Source: Halobellus salinus (GTDB lineage Archaea; Halobacteriota; Halobacteria; Halobacteriales; Haloferacaceae). Taken from it: a stretch of 64,000 nucleotides of DNA. The position numbers and the translations under genes are program-made. The notes under the pieces are model-generated. The model had not been told where the DNA came from. It did no database searches and was given only the letters and a program-made list of their open reading frames with translations. Location of the stretch: assembly GCF_014646875.1 (NCBI RefSeq), contig NZ_BMOC01000003.1, positions 181,320 to 245,319 on the forward strand, given 5' to 3'. Positions within the stretch are counted from its first letter, which is position 1. Every line of letters begins with the position of its first letter. Below are positions 58,101 through 64,000 of the stretch, piece by piece.

Positions 58101-60968
58101 CTACGCTGCTTCGAGTTGGATCGACGGGCGGAACGGAACCGCGCTGTCACCGTCGGCCTCGACCTCAACGACCACTGTGGCGTTGAATTCGTCGCTCAGG
58201 AAGTCCGCCGCGTCCCGATAGATCGCCGCCTCGTCGAGACCCGCAAGCGTGTCGAGTTCGCCGCCGCCGCGGGCGCGGGCGAACTCGATCAGCTCCGAGA
58301 CCAGGTCGTTAACCGCGTTCCCGCGTTCCCGAAGGTCGGGATCGCTCATCACCTGGCTCATCACCGCGCCCTGGTCCGCCCCGATCTCGGCGACGGTGTC
58401 GAAGACGCCGTGTTTCCAGCCGGCCGCGACGCGCACGCGGATCTGGTCGGGATCGGCCTCCGGGACGTCCTCGTCGGCGTTCCGGAGCGACTGCTGGATC
58501 CCCTGGATGTCGTCGACCAGCCGCTCGACCTGCGCTTCGGCGGCCTCAACGCCGCCGTCAAGGACCGCGTCGTCGACCTCGGGCCACGGCGCGTCCTCCG
58601 CAGGCGTCCCGGTCAGTCGCTCGTGGAGTTCGTTGGCGAGGAACGGCACGAACGGCGCCAACAGCCGGAGCCGGGTTTCGAGCACCGCCCGGAGCGTCCA
58701 CCGCGCCGCCGGTCGGGAGCGGTCCGCCCGGCGACGGTACCACCGCAGATCCTCCTCGAAGTCGTAGAACGCCGCCTGGCTCGCGGTCCGGGTCTCCGAC
58801 CCGTCGAGCGCCTCGGTCACGTCGGCGACCGTGCGCTGGAGCCGCGACAGCAGCCACCGGTCGGCGGTCGACAGCGCCGGCCGATCCTCGGGGCCGGGGT
58901 CGTCGATAATGTCTGTCGCACGAGTCCAGAACCGCTCCAGTTGGGTTCGAACCGAGTCGACCTGTTCGGTCCGCCAGTCGTAGTCCTGCCACGGCTCCGC
59001 GGAGTTGAGGAGGAAAAACCGGACCGTGTCCGCGCCGTACTCCTCGATCGCGGTGTCCGGCAGAACGACGTGCCCCTTCGACGACGACATCTTCTCGCCT
59101 TCGAGCAGGCCCATCCCCATGATCACGATCCCCGCGGGCCACTCGTCGGGATCGAACAGCTCCGCGTGGTGCAGTAAGTAGAACGTGAGGTGGTTCGAGA
59201 TGAGGTCGTTGGCAGAGAACCGGTAGGTCACCGGATACCAGTACTGCCACTCTTTTCGGAGCTGCAGTGCCCGCTCGTCGGGGTCCTCAACCGCACTCTC
59301 GCCGTAGAACAGCGCGTCGAAAAAGTCCCGATCCAGGTCCTCAACGGGGATCTCGTCGAGCCGGTGGGCGATGGTGTAGTACGCCATGTAGATCGTCGAG
59401 TCCGACAGCGGCTCGATCACGAACTCGTCGTCCCACGGCAGCCGGGTGCCCAGCCCGTAGTTCCGGATGCAAGGCCACTCGTTCAGCCAGTCGATGGTGT
59501 GGTCGTACTCCCCGCGGGTGTTCTCGGGGATCGCCTCCATCCGGGAGACGGCGTCGTGGGCCTTCGCCGTCCACGCCTCGTCGTTGTACCGCAGGAACCA
59601 GGTGTCCTGTTCGGAGACGACGACGTCACCGCCGCACCGGCAGACGACCGCCTCGGAGAACTCACGCATCGTGTCGAACGCCCCCGACTCGCGGTGGGCG
59701 TCGCGGAACCGGCCGCGGACGTCCTCGACAACCTCGCCCGCGTGCTCGCCGTACTCGTCATTCAGGCGGCCGGTGTGGAACTCGGTGTTGTAGAGTTCGC
59801 GGGTGACCGCTTCGAGGGCGGGGTCGGTGCTCGATTCGATCTCGGCGTCCTCGACCGCGGTCTTCGCCGGTATCTCGCCGTACCCCTCGACCGAGAGGAT
59901 GGGTACAGGGTCGATGGCGTCGACCTCGTCGGGGTCGATCCCGTACGCCGACAGGCGGTCGTGGTCGGCCGTCGCCTCCTGCAGTGCGAGGTAGTCGTCG
60001 GGGGAGTGCGCCGGCACCGACATCACCACGCCGGTGGCGTTCTCAGCGTCGACAAACGCTGCGGGCAGCACCAGCACCTCGTCGCCGGTCACGGGGTTTT
60101 CGACCCGCTGGCCCACCAGGTGCTCACCGGTGACAGTCCGCTTCGGCGTCACCTCGCGCCCCTGGAGCTGGAGCTTCTCGACGGCGGGCGCGGAGACGAA
60201 CCACTCCTCGCCGTCGACGTCGGCGATCACGTAGCTGGCGTCGGGGTCGATGTAGGCGTTGGTGACGCCGCGGACCGTCTCGGGCCGGAGCGTCGCCATC
60301 GGGACGACGGTGTCGCCGTGGCCGAACCGGATCAGGGTGTACTCCTGGAACTCCGCCTCCTCGCCCTCGAGGAGGTCGTGAGTGGTGACGGGCTGTTGCT
60401 CGTTTGTGCAGTACTTCACGGGGTGGAGCCCCTTCTCCAGCAGCCCGCGCTCCTTCAGCGTCTCGTACTGCCAGGTGATGAACTTCGAGTAGCGGTCGTC
60501 GTTGGTGGTGAACTCCCGGCGCCAGTCGATCGACAGCCCCAGATCGTGCATCCCCTTTTTATAGTGGTTCTCGATGAAGTGTCGAGCGTACCCCATCGGC
60601 GTTTCCAGGTCTTTGAGGGTGTCCTCGGCGACGTTGTAGGTGTCTCGGAGGACCGACAGCTGATCCGCCTCGCCCGTCTTCAGCCGCTCGACCGCGCCGA
60701 TGATCGGCGTGCCGGTGACGTGCCACGCGATCGGGAACAGGACGTTGTCGCCCTGCTGGCGTCGGTACCGGGCGTAGACGTCGGGGACGGTGTAGGTCCT
60801 GGCGTGGCCGATGTGCATCCCGCCGCTGGGGTACGGGTACGGGACGGTGATGAACGTGGGGTCGTCGGCGGCATCGGCGGCCTCGGCCGGATCCGCCTCG
60901 TAGCGGCCCTCCTCGGCCCACCGCTCCCGCCACCGCGCTTCGAGCGCTTGCGGGTCGTAGTCGCTCAT
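58101..60968 (-). CDS. leuS: Leucyl-tRNA synthetase
   Basis: The protein is 955 aa. The class I signatures are HIGH (YPSGGMHIGHARTYTVPDVYARYRRQQGDNV) and KMSKS (LLEGEKMSSSKGHVV). The CP1 editing domain covers about residues 220-420 and has TLRPETVRGVTNAYIDP and VVMSVPAHSPDDYLAL. A C-terminal anticodon-binding and extension region follows. Charges tRNA-Leu. The first gene on this strand after a divergent promoter with the HAD phosphatase. Confidence 0.97.
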   Translation of the reverse strand: MSDYDPQALEARWRERWAEEGRYEADPAEAADAADDPTFITVPYPYPSGGMHIGHARTYTVPDVYARYRRQQGDNVLFPIAWHVTGTPIIGAVERLKTGEADQLSVLRDTYNVAEDTLKDLETPMGYARHFIENHYKKGMHDLGLSIDWRREFTTNDDRYSKFITWQYETLKERGLLEKGLHPVKYCTNEQQPVTTHDLLEGEEAEFQEYTLIRFGHGDTVVPMATLRPETVRGVTNAYIDPDASYVIADVDGEEWFVSAPAVEKLQLQGREVTPKRTVTGEHLVGQRVENPVTGDEVLVLPAAFVDAENATGVVMSVPAHSPDDYLALQEATADHDRLSAYGIDPDEVDAIDPVPILSVEGYGEIPAKTAVEDAEIESSTDPALEAVTRELYNTEFHTGRLNDEYGEHAGEVVEDVRGRFRDAHRESGAFDTMREFSEAVVCRCGGDVVVSEQDTWFLRYNDEAWTAKAHDAVSRMEAIPENTRGEYDHTIDWLNEWPCIRNYGLGTRLPWDDEFVIEPLSDSTIYMAYYTIAHRLDEIPVEDLDRDFFDALFYGESAVEDPDERALQLRKEWQYWYPVTYRFSANDLISNHLTFYLLHHAELFDPDEWPAGIVIMGMGLLEGEKMSSSKGHVVLPDTAIEEYGADTVRFFLLNSAEPWQDYDWRTEQVDSVRTQLERFWTRATDIIDDPGPEDRPALSTADRWLLSRLQRTVADVTEALDGSETRTASQAAFYDFEEDLRWYRRRADRSRPAARWTLRAVLETRLRLLAPFVPFLANELHERLTGTPAEDAPWPEVDDAVLDGGVEAAEAQVERLVDDIQGIQQSLRNADEDVPEADPDQIRVRVAAGWKHGVFDTVAEIGADQGAVMSQVMSDPDLRERGNAVNDLVSELIEFARARGGGELDTLAGLDEAAIYRDAADFLSDEFNATVVVEVEADGDSAVPFRPSIQLEAA

Positions 60969-60990
60969 ATCTGTCCTCTGGCGACGCCGG

Positions 60991-61000
60991 GGTAAAATAG
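60991..61000 (-). promoter_or_regulatory. TATA box for leuS
   Basis: The minus strand reads CTATTTTACC, centred 28 nt before the ATG at 60968. The transcript is probably leaderless. Confidence 0.55.
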
Positions 61001-61075
61001 CATCTAACTCGGACGGGGTGAGTACCGGAGCGGGCGGTCACGCGATTCGATGGGTCCTCCGGCGCGTCGAAGGCA

Positions 61076-61086
61076 CAAATCTAAAG
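61076..61086 (+). promoter_or_regulatory. TATA-like element for the HAD phosphatase gene
   Basis: CAAATCTAAAG is centred 29 nt before the ATG at 61110. Confidence 0.4.
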
Positions 61087-61109
61087 CCGCCGGCCGACGG
61101 CTCGCCGGT

Positions 61110-61991
61110 ATGCACGCGGACGCGGTCGTCCTCGACATCGACGGGGTACTGGTCGACGTGGCCGACTCCTACCGGCGCGCGATCGTGGAGTCGGTTGAGC
61201 GGCTGTACGGCCGGACGATCGACCGCGCCGACGTCCAGTATTTCAAGAACGTCGGTGGGTTCAATAACGACTGGGACGTGACCGACGCGGTTGCGCTGTA
61301 CGTCCTCGCCGACGACCGCGACCCGCTCGCCCTCCCGGAGTTCACAGAGCGGGTCAAAAACACGGGCGGCGGCCTCGCTGCCGCGGAGTCGGTCGTCGCC
61401 GACCACCTCACACCCGACGACCTCGCCGCCGTCCGCGACGCCTGGGATTCGGCGGCCCTCCGAGACGCGTTCCAAGCGCTGTACCTCGGGAGCGACCTGT
61501 ACCGGGACCTCGAGGGCGGCGACCCGCCGTTCGAGGCCCCGGGCTACATCCACGACGAGCCGGTGTTCGTCGACCCCGGCACGCTGGACCGGCTGGCGTC
61601 GGCCGCCAACGTGGGTGTCGTCACCGGCCGGCCGGCCGCGGAGGCCGACATCGCCCTGGACCGCGTCGGGCTCGCGATCCCCACCGACCACCGGTTCACG
61701 ATGGACGACTGGGCGGCGGGAAAGCCCGACCCCGCGGCGCTGGTCACGCTGGCCGAGCGGTTCGACGCCGAGGTCGTCGCGTTTGCGGGCGACACTCTCG
61801 ACGACGTGAAGACGGCCGTCAACGCCGCGGCGGAGGATCCGGATCGGAGCTACCGCGGGGTCGGGGTGCTCACCGGCGGGCTGACGGGCGAGGCGGGACG
61901 GGACGCGTTCAAGTCGGTCGGCGCCGACGCGGTCGTGGCGTCAGTCAGTGACCTGCCGGGGGTCGTGTTCGGCGACGGGGACGACGAGTGA
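61110..61991 (+). CDS. HAD-superfamily phosphatase (TIGR01548-type)
   Basis: The protein is 293 aa from the ATG at 61110. HAD motif I is [11 protein letters not shown], motif [17 protein letters not shown], motif III with GKPDPAALV and motif [14 protein letters not shown]. The cap region includes [23 protein letters not shown]. It resembles TIGR01548-type HAD hydrolases; the substrate is unknown. The longer frame to 61050 is not favoured because the TATA element lies inside it. Confidence 0.85.
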   Translation: MHADAVVLDIDGVLVDVADSYRRAIVESVERLYGRTIDRADVQYFKNVGGFNNDWDVTDAVALYVLADDRDPLALPEFTERVKNTGGGLAAAESVVADHLTPDDLAAVRDAWDSAALRDAFQALYLGSDLYRDLEGGDPPFEAPGYIHDEPVFVDPGTLDRLASAANVGVVTGRPAAEADIALDRVGLAIPTDHRFTMDDWAAGKPDPAALVTLAERFDAEVVAFAGDTLDDVKTAVNAAAEDPDRSYRGVGVLTGGLTGEAGRDAFKSVGADAVVASVSDLPGVVFGDGDDE

Positions 61992-62045
61992 GTCCCCTGG
62001 GCCCCAACAGGTACCCTTATTCCTCGGCTCCCGGAAATGGAACCG

Positions 62046-62417
62046 ATGGATCTCATCCGCGTCGAACGCATCGCGTGGGCGACCGTCTTCGCCGCCGTAG
62101 TGGGGCTCGTGGTGGCGTTCGCGCTGATCCCCGACGGGGTCGGCGTGCCCCGGCCGGTCGTCGCGGCGGTTGTCTTCGCCGTCGTCGGACCGGTGGCCGT
62201 GCGGCTCGCGCGGAACGCGGCGTCGTCGAGTACGGCGTTCGGCGACCAGACCATCCAGTACGTTGTCTTCTTCATCGTCGCCGCGGGTGGGCAAGCGGGG
62301 CTGTCAGCACTGGGGTACGAGGGGGTCGGCCCCCGGCTGGCCGCGTTCGCCGCGGGGTGGCTGGCCGCGACGCGGGCGAAGCGGCTGAATCCCCGGCGGG
62401 GGGAGCAGCCGGTGTGA
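62046..62417 (+). CDS. Small membrane protein, unknown
   Basis: The protein is 123 aa from the ATG at 62046 (MDLIRVERIAWATVFAAVVGLVV). Three hydrophobic helices are followed by a basic tail (ATRAKRLNPRRGEQP). The ATG at 62037 would add MEP, but the TATA-like CCCTTATTCC at 62014-62023 is 28 nt from 62046. I do not recognise the family. It is followed by another small membrane protein gene. Confidence 0.6.
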   Translation: MDLIRVERIAWATVFAAVVGLVVAFALIPDGVGVPRPVVAAVVFAVVGPVAVRLARNAASSSTAFGDQTIQYVVFFIVAAGGQAGLSALGYEGVGPRLAAFAAGWLAATRAKRLNPRRGEQPV

Positions 62418-62451
62418 TCGATTGTGACAGCGGAGCCGAGAGGGTAGCGGG

Positions 62452-62649
62452 GTGAGCCGCGTCCGCCGGAGGTTCATCCGGTTTGCGGCGGTCGTGGTCG
62501 CGGTCGATCTGGTCGGACTCGGCGCGTGGTCTCTGCTCCCACCCGAGACCGGGATCCGGACCGGGATCCTCTTCGGTACCCTGGTGACCGCGCCGCTGGT
62601 TGGGTTCCTGCTTGTCTACGCGCCGGCGGTGCCGGGGGCGGACACGTAG
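62452..62649 (+). CDS. Small two-helix membrane protein
   Basis: The protein is 65 aa, starting at a GTG (MSRVRRRFIRFAAVVVAVDLVGL). A basic N-terminus is followed by two hydrophobic helices (FAAVVVAVDLVGLGAWSLL and ILFGTLVTAPLVGFLLVYA). The gap to the preceding gene is 34 bp, so they may be co-transcribed. Function unknown. Confidence 0.5.
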   Translation: MSRVRRRFIRFAAVVVAVDLVGLGAWSLLPPETGIRTGILFGTLVTAPLVGFLLVYAPAVPGADT

Positions 62650-62717
62650 CGGCCGCCGCTGCAACCGGCGCGCGGATCGAACCCGGAGACACCGGCAGGG
62701 GTACCCGGTCACACAAC

Positions 62718-62725
62718 CCTTTACC
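62718..62725 (+). promoter_or_regulatory. TATA box for npdG
   Basis: CCTTTACC is centred about 27 nt before the ATG at 62749. Confidence 0.4.
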
Positions 62726-62748
62726 CCGGCGCAGCCCCACAGATTCGT

Positions 62749-63417
62749 ATGCGAATCGCACTCCTGGGTGGAACCGGCGACGTCGGCGAGGGGCTCGCGC
62801 TCCGCTGGGGCTACCACTCCAGTCACGACGTCGTGGTCGGCTCCCGCGACCCAGACGACGCCCACGCCGCCGCCGACGAGTACGAGGCGACCCTGGACGC
62901 CCACGGTCGAGACGCGAAGTTCACCGGGTTCGAGAACGCGATGGCAGCCGACCGCGCCGACGTGGTCGTACTCGCGGTGCCGCCGTACCACGTCGCCGAC
63001 ACCGTCGAAGCGGTCGCCGACAGGCTCGACGCCGGCGACATCATCGTCACCCCAGCCGCGGGGCTCACGCGCGACGACGAGGGGTTCCACTACCACCCGC
63101 CGAGTGCGGGCAGCGTCACCGCGCTCGTCGCCGACGCCGCCCCCGACGGCGTTCCGGTGGTCGGCGCGTTCCACTCGCTCGCGGCGGGCCGACTCGCGGA
63201 TCTCGACGCCGACCTCGACGTCGACACGCTGCTGCTCGCCGACGACGAGAGCGCCAAGGACACGGTCGCAGGACTCACAGAGGACATCGACGGGCTCCGG
63301 GCGCTCGACGCCGGCGGGCTCGCGAACGCCGCGGAGGTGGAATCGCTGACCCCGCTTCTGATCAACGTGGCACAGCGTAACGACGACCTCTGGGACCTCG
63401 GCGTCCGGTTCCAGTAG
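62749..63417 (+). CDS. npdG: F420-dependent NADP oxidoreductase
   Basis: The protein is 222 aa. It has the NADP-binding start MRIALLGGTGDVGEGLALRW, GSRDP in the ribose-phosphate pocket, VVVLAVPPYHVADTVEAV, and VVGAFHSLAAGRLADLD for the F420 site. The C-terminus DLWDLGVRFQ is typical. It transfers hydride between reduced F420 and NADP+. It stands apart from the preceding membrane genes and has its own promoter (CCTTTACC, 62718-62725). Confidence 0.92.
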   Translation: MRIALLGGTGDVGEGLALRWGYHSSHDVVVGSRDPDDAHAAADEYEATLDAHGRDAKFTGFENAMAADRADVVVLAVPPYHVADTVEAVADRLDAGDIIVTPAAGLTRDDEGFHYHPPSAGSVTALVADAAPDGVPVVGAFHSLAAGRLADLDADLDVDTLLLADDESAKDTVAGLTEDIDGLRALDAGGLANAAEVESLTPLLINVAQRNDDLWDLGVRFQ

Positions 63418-63605
63418 CCGAACGGTGCGGGTGCGGACAGGGTGTCCGTTGCACCAGCCCTTGCGAGACGATACCGTGGGGCAGAAACAATAATGAACTT
63501 TTATTATACTTGGGCGCTACCGTTCAGCCGATGATGGCGCTGGTACGTCTCGGATAGGGCGCGGACGGTGGGACAGCACACAGACTGCCACATATCAACT
63601 ATCCG

Positions 63606-63749
63606 ATGACGACACACGACAACGCCGACACGGACGAACAGTACACGACTGACAATCCGGACGCGACCGAAGCCGATTCCCCGACACGTGACGATCTGTC
63701 GGTGCCTATGGCGCCCCGTCACGGTCCCCGCCCCGCACACCTCATGTAA
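63606..63749 (+). CDS. Short ORF, possibly a gene fragment cut by the adjacent IS200/IS605 element
   Basis: The 47-aa frame (MTTHDNADTDEQYTTDNPDATEADS...) is acidic and rich in Asp, Thr and Glu, which looks like a haloarchaeal N-terminus. It ends at a TAA inside the right-end sequence of the element (GTAAAC). A TATA-like stretch TTTATTATA lies near 63501. The remainder of the gene could have been displaced by the insertion. No family is recognised. Confidence 0.35.
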   Translation: MTTHDNADTDEQYTTDNPDATEADSPTRDDLSVPMAPRHGPRPAHLM

Positions 63750-63825
63750 ACTACCCCACCCTACTCCCTCGGCGCATACGCGCCTCGGTCCTTGAGCGTG
63801 GGGCTTTGATGTGGACTCCCGGCAA
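63750..63825 (-). ncRNA. Omega-RNA-like right end of an IS200/IS605 element
   Basis: On the minus strand the sequence after the tnpB stop has a GCCCCAC stem base (63798-63803) pairing with GTGGGG (63754-63759), and an inner GGCGC hairpin with a GTAT loop (63771-63784). This is the form of TnpB omega RNA scaffolds, which use this right end. The exact boundary is uncertain. The guide would start just outside, near 63745 and below. Confidence 0.5.
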
Positions 63826-64000
63826 TCAGTCACCAGCAATAGGCCGGTGACTCTCCCCGTTCAACATCCCACCATTCACACGCAGGTCTACTTCCGCGTC
63901 TCCGCTCCCCGACTTGGGCGAGGAACGGAGTCTGTGTGTCCGCTTTCGGGCGTACCGTAGCCCGATATTCTTCGCCGCATTATAATCCGCGTTCACCTCG
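63826..64000 (-). CDS. tnpB: TnpB (IS1341-type) C-terminus, cut by window edge
   Basis: The last 57 residues are visible. EVNADYNAAKNIGLRYAR carries the third RuvC Asp of the TnpB nuclease. The tail (SGDAEVDLRVNGGMLNGESHRPIAGD) is common among haloarchaeal TnpB proteins. The stop is TGA at 63826-63828. TnpB is an RNA-guided nuclease ancestral to Cas12 and is associated with IS200/IS605 elements. The rest of the gene and any tnpA lie outside the window. Confidence 0.9.
   Translation of the reverse strand, partial: EVNADYNAAKNIGLRYARKRTHRLRSSPKSGSGDAEVDLRVNGGMLNGESHRPIAGD

Overview
This window is chromosomal DNA from a haloarchaeon (class Halobacteria). The GC content is high with strong G/C bias at third codon positions, and the proteins are very acidic. 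Many starts lie 26-30 nt downstream of an archaeal TATA box (leaderless transcripts). Archaeal genes present include TFB, aIF2-beta, L10e, NucS, UbaA and an F420-dependent NADP reductase. Secreted proteins carry Tat signals with lipoboxes. I cannot name the genus.

Layout. 1-2.7 kb: edge of a defence island on the minus strand, with BrxA (DUF1819) coupled to a P-loop ATPase cut by the window edge (BREX-like), a doubly inactivated small tyrosine integrase and an Mrr-like nuclease. 2.7-16.6 kb: PAS protein, FNT channel fused to two UspA domains, pirin, a 1075-aa membrane-anchored beta-helix protein, a 38-bp tandem repeat, an IS200/IS605 right-end relic, sulfatase, DUF429, UV-damage endonuclease, TVP38-type membrane protein and a zinc-ribbon membrane protein. 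16.6-27.7 kb: an apparent amine/polyamine block, with Fe-alcohol dehydrogenase, M81 metallopeptidase and aldehyde dehydrogenase (ATGA overlap), a glutamine-synthetase-like ligase, an HTH-10 regulator and a potDABC-like ABC importer. 27.7-44 kb: CspA, aldo-keto reductase, VanZ-like protein, NucS, a Tn5/IS50-like IS4-family insertion with a nonsense mutation, L10e, an ATP-grasp ligase, Hsp20, aminotransferase, an ArsA/Get3 ATPase with a glycine-rich insert, a PQQ-type lipoprotein, SDR, 4-alpha-glucanotransferase, a deleted sugar-kinase relic and TFB. 44-63.4 kb: housekeeping genes including aIF2-beta, OGG-like glycosylase, 5'-nucleotidase, hybrid histidine kinase, the mutS-nudix-mutL cluster, UbaA, LeuRS, a HAD phosphatase and NpdG. 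63.4-64 kb: a short ORF cut by an IS200/IS605-type element whose TnpB C-terminus and omega-RNA-like right end are visible.

Themes. DNA repair genes are dense: UVDE, NucS, OGG-like glycosylase, MutS, MutL and a Nudix hydrolase. Mobile-element traces are also dense. They include three copies of an 80-bp palindromic MITE-like repeat (near 23.4, 28.0 and 35.9 kb), one IS4-family element with a 10-bp target duplication, two IS200/IS605 right ends, a dead integrase and a deletion relic. The amine block suggests uptake of a polyamine-like substrate by the Pot-type importer, gamma-glutamylation by the GlnA-like enzyme and oxidation by the dehydrogenases. The substrate is inferred from family membership only.
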